Source: Salipaludibacillus sp047795645
GTDB taxonomy: Bacteria > Bacillota > Bacilli > Bacillales > Salisediminibacteriaceae
Length of the DNA stretch: 64,000 bases
NCBI RefSeq assembly: GCF_047795645.1
Contig: NZ_CP181045.1
Span: 2,356,001-2,420,000, forward strand
Direction of reading: 5' to 3'
Shown piece after piece: positions 1-8,466 of this stretch. The first letter of the stretch is position 1. Every line of letters begins with the position of its first letter. The translations under genes and the position numbers were made by a program. The notes beneath the pieces were generated by a model, which ran no database searches, was not told the origin of the DNA, and saw only the letters and a program-made list of their open reading frames with translations.

Positions 1-1887
1 CATATGATAACCACCGAGTTCTTCTACAGACGCTTTAAGTTGTTTGCTTCTTAATGTTTCTAATAATCTTTGTCCTTGCTCTCCAAGAAAGAATGATTTC
101 GACATTAGCAAATCATAAGATTCCTCTTCCACCGGAACAAAATCTAATGCCATCGCTTTCGCTGCAGAATAAATTCCCATACCTACTGCATTTTTGTCCA
201 TTTTCACTTCTGCTGCAACACTCAAATGAGTAAACATCTCTCGTTCATATCCAGAAATATCACTAGGATCGATCTGTTTACTTTTCAAGAGATGATCAAA
301 TAAAATTCGCGTTCCAGCTCCTCTTTGCCTGTTTACAAACTGCGCATTTTTTTCGATAATATCCTCTATTTTTGTTATTGCTAATGGATTTCCTGCTGGG
401 ACAATCAACCCTTGCTGCCTTTTTAAAAAAGGTAATAGAACCAATTCCATCGCTGGTAAAAACCTTTCGATATATGGAAGATTGTATGTGCCTGTTTCTG
501 GATCAAACAAGTGAACTCCTGCCACATGAGCTTCTTCTCGTTTAATCGCCATCAATCCTGCCATACTACCAGTATGACTTGCAGTCACTCTTGACCTTAA
601 ATCTTTTCTTCTCATCTCTGAAGAAAGAATATCAATTGATAAATCATGACTACCTGAAAACAAAATCGAAGCTTTAATTTCAGATTGTGGTCTCATCAAT
701 TCTGCCACAACTTGCTCGCCTTGTTCAACCCCTAAATGATCAGATGGAATTGTAATCACTCCATCTGCCTTAACTAGTGACATCGTCACGCTCGCTGAAC
801 GTGTTAAAGGGTTAGCCACGTACTTACCATTCACATACCCAATATGAACACGAATAAAGTCTTCTGATCCCATACTAGAAACCATTCTTCTACCAGCATG
901 AACGGTCAGTGTGTTGTTTTCAGGAGGTAACGTATTTAAAAAGTAATGAATGATTGGTTTCACAAACCATTCCATTACGAAATAAGCTGATACCGGATAA
1001 CCTGGTACACCAATGACAATTGTACCATTAATCTTGCCAATAATCACAGGTTTACCTGGACGTGTAGCAATTCCGTGTGTAATAACCTCTCCAAGCTCTC
1101 GAATGATGTGTGCTGTATAGTCTTTTGATCCTGCTGAGGAACCGGCATTAATAATTACCAAATCTGCTTCAGATGTTCCTTGAAGTAACGCCTCACGAAT
1201 TTTTTCCAAATCGTCCTTCACGACCGGTTGTAGGTCAGGAAGTCCTCCCCATTCTTTCACCAGCTCGGAGAAAATTGTCCCATTAAACTCAATTAACTTT
1301 CCTGGCTGCGGAATATCATTCGAGGAAATTAACTCACTACCAGATGGATAAATCTGCACTTTTGGTTTACGTTTAACATTAACTTCTAATACTCTAGCTG
1401 CTAAAAGCGCCCCCGCATCTATCGGGCGAATTTTTTGTGCTTGAGCTAGAAGCATTTCACCATAAGTAATATCTTCGCCAATCGGACGAATTCGTTGCCA
1501 AGGAACAGCGGGGGTGATAATTTCCAATACTCCCGTTTCCACTTCATTGACATCCTCAATCATAATCACTGCATCAAACGCATATGGAATAAAGTTTCCA
1601 GTATCCACATATACGAAGTCTTTATTCTCCGATAAATGAAGCGGATTGCTTTCGTGCGCTTCAACCGTATCACGAGCTCTTACAGCAATACCATCCATCG
1701 CTGACGCGTGAAAATGAGGGTTTGATGCGTTTGCATAAATTGGTTCAGCAGTTATTCTACCAACTGCTTCTTGAGTAGGAATTGTTTCGACAGTTTCTTT
1801 AAAATCTAATAGCTGAAAACATTGATCTAATGCATCTTGTCTTGGTGTGTCTTCAAGATATATTGTTCGCTCACGCTTTGATTTCAT
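1..1887 (-). CDS. MoeA-like molybdopterin protein fused to a periplasmic-binding-like domain (C-terminus cut by window)
   Basis: The reading frame runs leftward from an ATG at 1887, preceded by a GGGAGG ribosome site, and is still open at base 1, so the last residues are outside the window. The first ~400 residues are MoeA-like: they share with the neighbouring MoeA the segments around NAGSSAGSKDYT and GVPGYPVSA, the molybdopterin-binding core. The remaining ~230 residues resemble the substrate-binding-like domain found fused to MoeA in Firmicutes and Clostridia, including a segment around NRQRGAGTRILFD. MoeA inserts molybdate into adenylylated molybdopterin; the role of the extra domain is unproven, and anion sensing or cofactor handling are guesses. 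It is the last gene seen of the fdhE-mobA-moeA operon, 40 bases after moeA. Confidence 0.85.
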   Translation of the reverse strand, partial: MKSKRERTIYLEDTPRQDALDQCFQLLDFKETVETIPTQEAVGRITAEPIYANASNPHFHASAMDGIAVRARDTVEAHESNPLHLSENKDFVYVDTGNFIPYAFDAVIMIEDVNEVETGVLEIITPAVPWQRIRPIGEDITYGEMLLAQAQKIRPIDAGALLAARVLEVNVKRKPKVQIYPSGSELISSNDIPQPGKLIEFNGTIFSELVKEWGGLPDLQPVVKDDLEKIREALLQGTSEADLVIINAGSSAGSKDYTAHIIRELGEVITHGIATRPGKPVIIGKINGTIVIGVPGYPVSAYFVMEWFVKPIIHYFLNTLPPENNTLTVHAGRRMVSSMGSEDFIRVHIGYVNGKYVANPLTRSASVTMSLVKADGVITIPSDHLGVEQGEQVVAELMRPQSEIKASILFSGSHDLSIDILSSEMRRKDLRSRVTASHTGSMAGLMAIKREEAHVAGVHLFDPETGTYNLPYIERFLPAMELVLLPFLKRQQGLIVPAGNPLAITKIEDIIEKNAQFVNRQRGAGTRILFDHLLKSKQIDPSDISGYEREMFTHLSVAAEVKMDKNAVGMGIYSAAKAMALDFVPVEEESYDLLMSKSFFLGEQGQRLLETLRSKQLKASVEELGGYHM

Positions 1888-1927
1888 TAAATATCCTCCC
1901 TCATTGGAAAATCACAATTCGATTGTT

Positions 1928-3163
1928 TTATAAAAAATAATGGACAGTGACGGTCTCACCTTTTTTGACACCTTCTTTTTTCTCTTCGATTTCTAAAAGG
2001 CCATCACTTTTTACCAAGGTATGAATCAATCCAGATTTTCCAAACACAGGGGTCGCTTTCGGTAAGGGATCTGCTTCTTCTAGCGTAACACGAACATAAT
2101 CTGTCCGCCCAGGAGAGGAAGGAATATTCTGTGACACAACTGCCCTTGTTGTAATTTGCTTCAGCCCTTCACTGCCAAGTAAGCGAGTCACAATTCGTTT
2201 GCCAAAAAGCTGAAAGATAATCATCGCTGATGCAGGGTGACCAGGTAAACCAATGACCGGCTTTCCCGATGAGACAGACATTATCGTAGGTTTACCTGGT
2301 TTAACAGATACTCCATGAACAACCACACCTGGGTCGCTATTTCCCAGTGATTCAATAACATCGGTTGTGTAATCTTTTTCTCCTACGGAACTCCCTCCTG
2401 AAATAAATAAAGCGTCACACTCTTCAAATAACGTAGCTGCCTTTTGCTGAAAATCATTAAACTCGTCTTTTGCTATTTCGCTAACGTTAACTTCTACCCC
2501 CCACTGTTTTGCTAATGCTGGAATTGTCACACCATTGGCGTCACGTATTTTCCCTGGAGACAAATGCTTCGAATCGTATGGAACGATTTCATCTCCTGAT
2601 GATAAATACCCAATAACTATTTTTTTGGCGACCTTCACTCGATCAATCCCCAACGATGCCAAGGCCCCCATTTCTTGAGGACGCAGCGTTTTTCCTTTTT
2701 TTAGTAAAACTTCCCCGATTTTCGCATCTTCCCCTTGCGAAATGATATTTTCGTTCTTCGCGACTGATCTCGCTACATTCAATAAATCTTGCACTTGCTC
2801 GCAATCTTCAATCATGACAACTGCATCACTGCCTGTCGGTATCATCCCTCCAGTTGGAACATAAACGGCTTGTCCTGATTGCAAAATAACCGATGCTACT
2901 TTCCCCATCTCAACTTCACCAACAACATCTAAAAACCCGGGCATCGTCTCACTCGCACCATAAGTGTCTTTCGAGATAACGGCATACCCATCAACAGTTG
3001 AGCGTGCAAATGAAGGCACATCTTCATTTGCCACAATGTCTTCTACTAGCACCCTCCCAAGACCTTCCGTTAATAAGATCTCTTCACTTCTCGATAAAGG
3101 TGGAACATTCTTTTCAATCAAATTCATCACCGTTGCCACCGATTGAACTCGGAAAAAATCCAT
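1928..3163 (-). CDS. moeA: Molybdopterin molybdenumtransferase MoeA
   Basis: A 411-residue protein of normal MoeA length. MoeA catalyses molybdate insertion into MPT-AMP, the last step of basic molybdenum cofactor synthesis in the cytosol. Visible signatures are STVDGYAV near residue 55, the PTGGMIPTGSDAVVMIED stretch, the SGGSSVGEKDYT loop and GLPGHPASA. The ATG overlaps the stop of mobA by one base (TAATG), which suggests translational coupling. A second MoeA-type gene follows directly, so the operon has two paralogues, as in some bacteria with several molybdoenzymes. No molybdoenzyme structural gene lies in the window. Confidence 0.95.
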   Translation of the reverse strand: MDFFRVQSVATVMNLIEKNVPPLSRSEEILLTEGLGRVLVEDIVANEDVPSFARSTVDGYAVISKDTYGASETMPGFLDVVGEVEMGKVASVILQSGQAVYVPTGGMIPTGSDAVVMIEDCEQVQDLLNVARSVAKNENIISQGEDAKIGEVLLKKGKTLRPQEMGALASLGIDRVKVAKKIVIGYLSSGDEIVPYDSKHLSPGKIRDANGVTIPALAKQWGVEVNVSEIAKDEFNDFQQKAATLFEECDALFISGGSSVGEKDYTTDVIESLGNSDPGVVVHGVSVKPGKPTIMSVSSGKPVIGLPGHPASAMIIFQLFGKRIVTRLLGSEGLKQITTRAVVSQNIPSSPGRTDYVRVTLEEADPLPKATPVFGKSGLIHTLVKSDGLLEIEEKKEGVKKGETVTVHYFL

Positions 3164-3798
3164 TATTTTTCCTCCTTATCCCCTTGCAGATTATGAATCT
3201 GTGAAATAGCCCATTCGTAATCCTCAGGCCGATTCATATTAAAAAAAGCCAACTCGATTTCATCGATAGTCATTCCTGCATGAAGAAATTCTTCAACTGA
3301 AACCGCTTCCACTTTCAGATTTGATAGAACTACCGTCATTTTTCTTTCACCTTCATCTAAACATTCTTTCACCGTGGCAAGGGCACTTTGATGATAAAGA
3401 GCGAACAACGGATGCTGTCGACCATGTATAATTGGAACAACCGCTTGAGCATTAGGGTGCAATTTTGCCTTTTCCACTAATACCTCTACGACTTTGGCGT
3501 TAAAAAACGGGAGATCACATGCGACCACCAGTTTCCAAGCTGAGTTGCCATTCTTTAAACCCGCTTCTATTCCAGCTAGTGGACCTTGATTTTTCTGTTT
3601 ATCTTCGACGATCGGCAATTGAAGAAATTCATACGATTTCGGATCATTGCTGACAAGGTATAACTCTTCGGTAACACGTCCAACTTTCTCCTTAAGCCTC
3701 GTGATATTTTTTTGTCCATCAATTAATAGCAGTGCTTTATTTCTTCCCATTCGACTTGATTTACCGCCAGCAAGTAAAATTCCTGTTAGTCGTATCAT
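3163..3798 (-). CDS. mobA: Molybdenum cofactor guanylyltransferase MobA
   Basis: A 211-residue nucleotidyltransferase. It attaches GMP to Mo-molybdopterin to give the bis-MGD cofactor used by formate dehydrogenases and nitrate reductases. The N-terminus carries the GTP-binding signature LAGGKSSRMGRNKALL at about residues 9-24. The acidic VACDLPF segment near residue 93 fits the metal-binding site of the family, and GPLAGI is also present. It overlaps fdhE by four bases upstream and moeA by one base downstream, so the three genes are almost certainly one transcript. Confidence 0.94.
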   Translation of the reverse strand: MIRLTGILLAGGKSSRMGRNKALLLIDGQKNITRLKEKVGRVTEELYLVSNDPKSYEFLQLPIVEDKQKNQGPLAGIEAGLKNGNSAWKLVVACDLPFFNAKVVEVLVEKAKLHPNAQAVVPIIHGRQHPLFALYHQSALATVKECLDEGERKMTVVLSNLKVEAVSVEEFLHAGMTIDEIELAFFNMNRPEDYEWAISQIHNLQGDKEEK

Positions 3799-4592
3799 GT
3801 CGCTTCTCCACCGTAGCCTTCTTCTTGAGCTACAAAGTCAAGATGTATTGATTCCAAATCTAGCAATGCTGCGGTTTTTCTCTCAAGCATTTTTGATGTA
3901 TCGATAACTTTCAAATAATTTGTACACGTTTGACATGCTTCAATTTTAGCAACCTCATCTTCTTTAATTTTAATATAAAACAAGTGACCTTCACGATCGT
4001 CACCACAGTGAACACAGGCTACCTTTTTTTGCTTCCACTCCGTTTCGCACCTTGGACATGATAATACCTTTTTTTCGTCATTTCCCGTTTTCGCCAATCG
4101 ATGTGGTTCTCCACAACAAGGACACGTTCCCATTACATCAAAGTCATTGATCATCCAACGACACTTAGAAGCTAGTAATTGCATAAATGGCCTCAGCGCT
4201 TGTTCTGCGAGGAAGTGAGGCAACCAATCAGAAATACGATTTCTTTCTGAAAATGTTTGGAAATACACCGTATTAAACGTGACAGACTCCTTGATCCATT
4301 TCACGATGTCTTCATCCGTTAAGATAGAAGTTAGCTTTGACAATTCCTCTTCTAATCCCGGCTGATATTCAGAAATTACGCTTACAATTCCGTGAATTGA
4401 TTCTCTATATAGCTCTCCCGAAACAGGTGAAAATGTCAATTGAGGTAATACTGGAAAATCAACATCTAAATCTTCTTTCTTTATATCGAAGTCCATTTTT
4501 TCACTAAATTGTTCTCGTAATTCATCTTGTTTACGAATGATCGACTTTTGTAAATTCAAGTAGTCTTCAGAAACAACGTTCGGATTCATCAT
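3795..4592 (-). CDS. fdhE: FdhE-like formate dehydrogenase accessory protein
   Basis: A 265-residue protein with the C-terminal zinc-ribbon region typical of FdhE. It has CPCC near residue 157, CPRC near 179, CVHC near 193 and CQTC near 219, which are four CxxC pairs likely to bind iron or zinc. FdhE helps maturation of formate dehydrogenase. It heads the Moco operon and overlaps mobA by an ATGA. Two ATG codons lie in tandem at the start after GGAGGG; the first is used here. It is shorter than the enterobacterial protein. No formate dehydrogenase subunit gene is visible, so its client must lie elsewhere. Confidence 0.85.
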   Translation of the reverse strand: MMNPNVVSEDYLNLQKSIIRKQDELREQFSEKMDFDIKKEDLDVDFPVLPQLTFSPVSGELYRESIHGIVSVISEYQPGLEEELSKLTSILTDEDIVKWIKESVTFNTVYFQTFSERNRISDWLPHFLAEQALRPFMQLLASKCRWMINDFDVMGTCPCCGEPHRLAKTGNDEKKVLSCPRCETEWKQKKVACVHCGDDREGHLFYIKIKEDEVAKIEACQTCTNYLKVIDTSKMLERKTAALLDLESIHLDFVAQEEGYGGEAT

Positions 4593-4735
4593 TCATCCCT
4601 CCATAGATAACGCCTCTGTCATCATTATATCGTTCAAAAGGAAAACCTGTCCACAAACGATGTTGTTTTCCAATTCTGATGACGATAAATTCTTTCGACA
4701 ATTCTATTAAACAGCGACCACTTTTCTGAATATTA

Positions 4736-4763
4736 TTGCAAATTAGATCAAAATTGATACAAT
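4736..4763 (+). promoter_or_regulatory. Predicted sigma-A promoter of the deacetylase gene
   Basis: TTGCAA (4736-4741) and TACAAT (4758-4763) are separated by 16 bases, about 100 bases before the ATG at 4870. The match to -35 and -10 consensus is fair, and there is no experimental support. Confidence 0.45.
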
Positions 4764-4869
4764 ACAGTCACTATCGTTTTTTACGAAAGATTGACTAACA
4801 CTCTCTTAATCTCATTAGGTGTTTAAGAGTATTTCCAAATTGGTTCATTTAATTGAAGAGGAGACCATC

Positions 4870-5763
4870 ATGAAAATATTTCGAGTTATAATCTTATTTG
4901 TATTGCTAACAGCAACAGCGACGAGCTATGTCTATCTTCAATCATTTACTGGCGAAAATGAACGTCCTCTGAACCAATCGATTTTAATTAAGAATAAAAC
5001 TGATTTTAATGTGGCATTCGTTTTTAATAAAACCACATCGGAAGAAATAAACATTGGTGAAGTCAATAAAAAATGGCAAAATAAATCTATTCATAGCACT
5101 GAATGGGGCGAAAATGTTACAGGAGTGAAAAATAAGATCGACACGAACGAGAAGGTCATCGCGCTAACTTTCGATGCATGCGGTGGGGAATACGGAAATG
5201 ACTACGATGAAGAACTCATTGCATTCTTAAACAAAAATGAGATTCCTGCCACGTTATTTTTTAATGCTAGATGGATCCGCGAAAATGAGGAGATATTTTT
5301 AGAACTAGCAGATAACCCACTTTTCTCTGTGCAAAATCATGGTACAAATCATTTACCATTATCCGTTTCAGGAAATACAGCTTGGGGAATCGAAGGGACA
5401 GATACAGTAGAAGGTGTTATGGAAGAAGTTATGGAAAATCAACGTATGATAGAGGATTTAACCGGAGAAAGTCCGCAATTTTTTCGATCTGGGACAGCTT
5501 ATTACGATGATGTGGCGGTAGAAATAGTTAGCGATCTCGGTTTGACCGTTGTAAATTATGATATTCTTGGCGATGCTGGAGCTACCTACTCAGCTAGTCA
5601 AGTCGAAAAAGCCTTGCTGGAGTCTAGTTCAGGATCAATCCCTCTGCTTCATATGAATCAACCTAGTAGCGGGACTGCTGAGGGAGTAATAAATGCCATT
5701 CCTATCCTTAAAAAGCAAGGCTATTCTTTTGTTCAATTAGATGATCACATTCTTAAAGAATAA
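4870..5763 (+). CDS. Polysaccharide deacetylase (NodB-homology) with N-terminal membrane anchor
   Basis: A 297-residue exported protein. I chose the ATG at 4870 over an upstream in-frame GTG at 4819 because GAAGAGGAG precedes it and a clean signal/anchor segment (residues 1-22, MKIFRVIILFVLL...) follows at once. The carbohydrate esterase 4 motifs are present in variant form: TFDACGG in place of the usual TFDDG, then HGTNH as the metal-binding H-x3-H, then FRSGTAYYDD and LLHMNQP. Enzymes of this family remove N- or O-acetyl groups from peptidoglycan or chitin-like polymers outside the cell. The substrate cannot be told from sequence. It stands alone, with its own predicted promoter. Confidence 0.85.
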   Translation: MKIFRVIILFVLLTATATSYVYLQSFTGENERPLNQSILIKNKTDFNVAFVFNKTTSEEINIGEVNKKWQNKSIHSTEWGENVTGVKNKIDTNEKVIALTFDACGGEYGNDYDEELIAFLNKNEIPATLFFNARWIRENEEIFLELADNPLFSVQNHGTNHLPLSVSGNTAWGIEGTDTVEGVMEEVMENQRMIEDLTGESPQFFRSGTAYYDDVAVEIVSDLGLTVVNYDILGDAGATYSASQVEKALLESSSGSIPLLHMNQPSSGTAEGVINAIPILKKQGYSFVQLDDHILKE

Positions 5764-5792
5764 TATTACTGCTTTCTAATTCAATAATATTA

Positions 5793-6239
5793 TCATTTCA
5801 CAACGAGTACATCTACTGTCGAATACCGAACGATATTTTCTGAAGTGCTTCCCATAACAAGATGGTCATACGAGTCTACTCCATTAGAGCCACAAACGAC
5901 CATATCGGCGCCTACTTCATCAATAAGGTCATAGGCTATCACCGTTTTCGGGTTACCTTTTTCTATTCTAATTTGATAATTTTTGAACTGTAATTTTTCT
6001 ATTTCCGACTTTAATTTTTTTCTCATCTCGATTGCATGTTCTTCAGCTAGCTCTGTAAATTTCCCAGGTTTATCAGGTAATAGATGTGGGGCGCGTGAAT
6101 CAATAACATACGCCGCAGTTAATTTAGCATCATTTCTTCTTGCAAGATTTACAGCTTTAAACAAGGCTTTCTCCGCATCTTTTGACCCATCATAAGCTAC
6201 GAGAACATGTTTATAATTTTCTTCTTCCATATCCATCAT
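5793..6239 (-). CDS. Universal stress protein UspA family, ATP-binding type
   Basis: A 148-residue single-domain Usp protein. The N-terminus has HVLVAYDGSKDAEKAL, the usual first strand and phosphate loop. The C-terminus has GSNG, nine residues, then GS, matching the G-x2-G-x9-G-S/T signature of ATP-binding Usp members. These are cytosolic stress-response proteins without a defined reaction. Three in-frame ATGs (6239, 6236, 6230) follow AAGGAG; spacing favours the second, but the longest form is given. It is a single gene with no operon partner. Confidence 0.9.
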   Translation of the reverse strand: MMDMEEENYKHVLVAYDGSKDAEKALFKAVNLARRNDAKLTAAYVIDSRAPHLLPDKPGKFTELAEEHAIEMRKKLKSEIEKLQFKNYQIRIEKGNPKTVIAYDLIDEVGADMVVCGSNGVDSYDHLVMGSTSENIVRYSTVDVLVVK

Positions 6240-6334
6240 CGCTCCTTCATTTATGTATTTTTTCTTCCTATTATATGTTTTATTTTACCATGAACGCTGA
6301 TAAATAATTAACTACTGCATAATATTTTTTAAAA

Positions 6335-6361
6335 AAGAGGGTAGACTTAGCCTCCCCTCTT
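6335..6361 (-). terminator. Rho-independent terminator of the DUF2642 gene
   Basis: The stem AAGAGGG (6335-6341) pairs with CCCTCTT (6355-6361). Read leftward it is followed by a run of six T, 16 bases past the stop of the DUF2642 gene. Confidence 0.7.
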
Positions 6362-6376
6362 CTTTGATTCAACTTT

Positions 6377-6616
6377 TCAAGTTGGCATCACCCAAATGAT
6401 TTGCTGAATCCGAATGAAAAATGTCGAATCACTAACTTGAATTGCGACATGATCTGGTTTTACATCTGCCACCTTCCCCCTCACATTCCCCTGACATGTT
6501 TGCACAACAACTTCTGAGCCTTGCACTGACTGTAATGTTTGCACGACAAATGGGTCATATGAGGTCATATACTGTACCGTATTTCCATGATTTTGTCTTG
6601 ACTGATTATTATCCAT
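6377..6616 (-). CDS. DUF2642 family protein (YuzF-like)
   Basis: A 79-residue small protein. An in-frame ATG 42 bases upstream exists, but the start at 6616 is preceded by GGAGGGG at ideal spacing and gives a normal family length. The C-terminal half has alternating hydrophobic residues (SEVVVQTCQGNVRGKVADV, then HVAIQVSDSTFFIRIQQIIWVMP), which suggests a small beta-barrel like those of YuzF and some spore-coat-associated Bacillus proteins. The function is not known. It is a single gene ended by the hairpin just downstream. Confidence 0.75.
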   Translation of the reverse strand: MDNNQSRQNHGNTVQYMTSYDPFVVQTLQSVQGSEVVVQTCQGNVRGKVADVKPDHVAIQVSDSTFFIRIQQIIWVMPT

Positions 6617-6909
6617 ATATGTTCCCCTCCTTCGTTTAGTTAAGACCACTCCCATCATATGCCTATAAAAAAAAACTGTGCTATAAATTAAGAGGTGTTG
6701 GATCTTTGATCAGGATCAGGCTCAAACTTTTGGATATACCTCCATTTGTACATCTCGTGTTATAATGAATTAAATTATTTTCTAATATTAAAGTGATCTT
6801 CTACAATTGATTATAGATGAAGACAAATCATTTAAATTAGAAAGCTAATCTTGTTTAATGAAAGGCAATTTAGTTAACACCAATTTAAATCTCTACAAGA
6901 GGTGACTTT

Positions 6910-7710
6910 ATGCAAAAGAACAAATTAATTATTTTATTGATTGGTTCGACGATTCTAATTGTCCTAGTTATTTACATGGTGATGTTAGAGTCTGAGCAAC
7001 CAAATTCAAACAACAGTACGGAATCAAATATTACGACCTCAAGTGACGACAGTTTTGATGAGGAACAGCAGGAAAATTCACAAGAAAATTCCGGGAACTT
7101 TCTAAACGCTGAATCTGAAAATGAGTTAACTGATGGAAATAATGAAGAAATAAACGACACAGATGAACACGAAGCTCGTGAGAAGGCTATCGAAACGATT
7201 TCAAATCAAAATTTGAATGAATCTGTTAACGAATTGACGCAAGACACCCTTTATGAACATTTGGTTTTATACCAGAATTTCCGTTTTATGCTCAATGATG
7301 AGGATGAGGTTACTAGAGAGGAAGATATTGAAAGTAATGCTGAGTGGATAGCAATTGAATTGAAAGGATGGCATGATCACGCTTCAGAGAATTATCAATT
7401 TACCTATTCGAAAGATCAGTTCCTTGCTTTCGTTGAAGAAGAAAATTATCTTGAAGATGAAGATATGATAACATTGGTTTTATATGATGAGTTGAAAAAA
7501 GTAAATGAAGATCTATACGTAAGACAATTAGAAACTCATTACCTCAAACCTTATATTTGGAATAGTGTCGAAGACCAAGTCGCTGCTGAATTCTCTGACG
7601 AAGTACCAGATAACGACGAAAATCGCAGAAGCCTTTTATATTCTTCATTAGAGCAAGAAATCATGACTAAGCTTGTTGAGGAGAATCCTAATTTTTTTGA
7701 CACTGAATAA
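6910..7710 (+). CDS. Hypothetical membrane-anchored acidic protein
   Basis: I do not recognise a family. The 266-residue protein starts at an ATG with AGAGGTGA upstream and has one hydrophobic N-terminal segment (about residues 6-26), probably a membrane anchor with the rest outside. Residues 30-95 are a low-complexity linker rich in Asn, Glu, Asp and Ser, followed by a mostly helical, strongly acidic domain with many Glu/Asp and aromatic residues. The acidity fits an extracellular protein of a salt- or alkali-tolerant organism, but that is inference. It converges with the next leftward gene across a shared terminator. Confidence 0.7.
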   Translation: MQKNKLIILLIGSTILIVLVIYMVMLESEQPNSNNSTESNITTSSDDSFDEEQQENSQENSGNFLNAESENELTDGNNEEINDTDEHEAREKAIETISNQNLNESVNELTQDTLYEHLVLYQNFRFMLNDEDEVTREEDIESNAEWIAIELKGWHDHASENYQFTYSKDQFLAFVEEENYLEDEDMITLVLYDELKKVNEDLYVRQLETHYLKPYIWNSVEDQVAAEFSDEVPDNDENRRSLLYSSLEQEIMTKLVEENPNFFDTE

Positions 7711-7722
7711 AATAACCATTAG

Positions 7723-7759
7723 AAAAACTCGCCCGCTATTTACAGCAGGGCGAGTTTTT
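7723..7759. terminator. Bidirectional terminator
   Basis: The stem AAAAACTCGCCC (7723-7734) pairs perfectly with GGGCGAGTTTTT (7748-7759). A-rich and T-rich flanks give a T-run in both directions, so it serves the two convergent hypothetical genes. The leftward stop codon lies in its right edge. Confidence 0.85.
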
Positions 7760-8403
7760 TAAGGTATATAGTTTTCAAAGTCTATTTCATATTGATGATT
7801 TACAGAAGAATCTACGCTATCTTCTACGATAACTGTAGCTGGCATAGAAAAATCGAGATCGCCTACATTCAAATAAATCGTCTTCATTGCTCCAGATCCA
7901 TGAACTTCTGTAGAAAATGGTTCTATTTCCTTCTCATCTTGAATCATTTTCAGGTCATACACGTACCCCTTATTTTCATTAAAACGGATATGAATGGGTA
8001 AGTATTGGTCGAATAACTCCTGTTTCACTTCTTGTGAAGAAGGTATTCTACCGTAATGATCAAATACATTCCTAGCTATATTTATCGTTGTTAAATAAGG
8101 TGTCTCAATATAAGCAAAGGCGACATGAGATTCGGTACCTAGACTTTCTTCCGGACTCTCAAGTAAATAGTCTTCGATTAATATTATTGACGTCGTCCCT
8201 TTTCCAATTGCTCGGTTAATTTCCTTATCTGATAAGAAGTAAAAGTAATCTTCATTTTCAAACGATTGTTCCAATACTCCCGACCTAGAATTCGATTGAT
8301 CAAACGTTCCGATCACCTTTTCTTGAAATAGATATAGTGATACACCAATAACTAGCATCGTCATGAACACCATACTAATGAACATTTTTTTCAACATAGA
8401 CAT
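7759..8403 (-). CDS. Hypothetical exported or membrane-anchored protein
   Basis: I do not recognise a family. The protein has 214 residues with a hydrophobic N-terminal segment (about residues 7-27, MFISMVFMTMLVIGVSLYLF) that looks like an uncleaved anchor or signal peptide. The remainder is a mixed alpha/beta domain without cysteines, predicted to lie outside the cell. The start codon follows AGAGG at short spacing; a second ATG two codons later is a possible alternative. It is a single gene ending in the bidirectional terminator. Confidence 0.65.
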   Translation of the reverse strand: MSMLKKMFISMVFMTMLVIGVSLYLFQEKVIGTFDQSNSRSGVLEQSFENEDYFYFLSDKEINRAIGKGTTSIILIEDYLLESPEESLGTESHVAFAYIETPYLTTINIARNVFDHYGRIPSSQEVKQELFDQYLPIHIRFNENKGYVYDLKMIQDEKEIEPFSTEVHGSGAMKTIYLNVGDLDFSMPATVIVEDSVDSSVNHQYEIDFENYIP

Positions 8404-8466
8404 CCCGTCCTCTTGAAATCATTATACAAGAGAAAACGGGATGTTAAAATAGTACGATATTTTAAA

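Noticed and set aside
4819..4869. Longer GTG start for the deacetylase
   Set aside because: No ribosome site, and the extension separates the signal peptide from the start; the ATG at 4870 has GAAGAGGAG.
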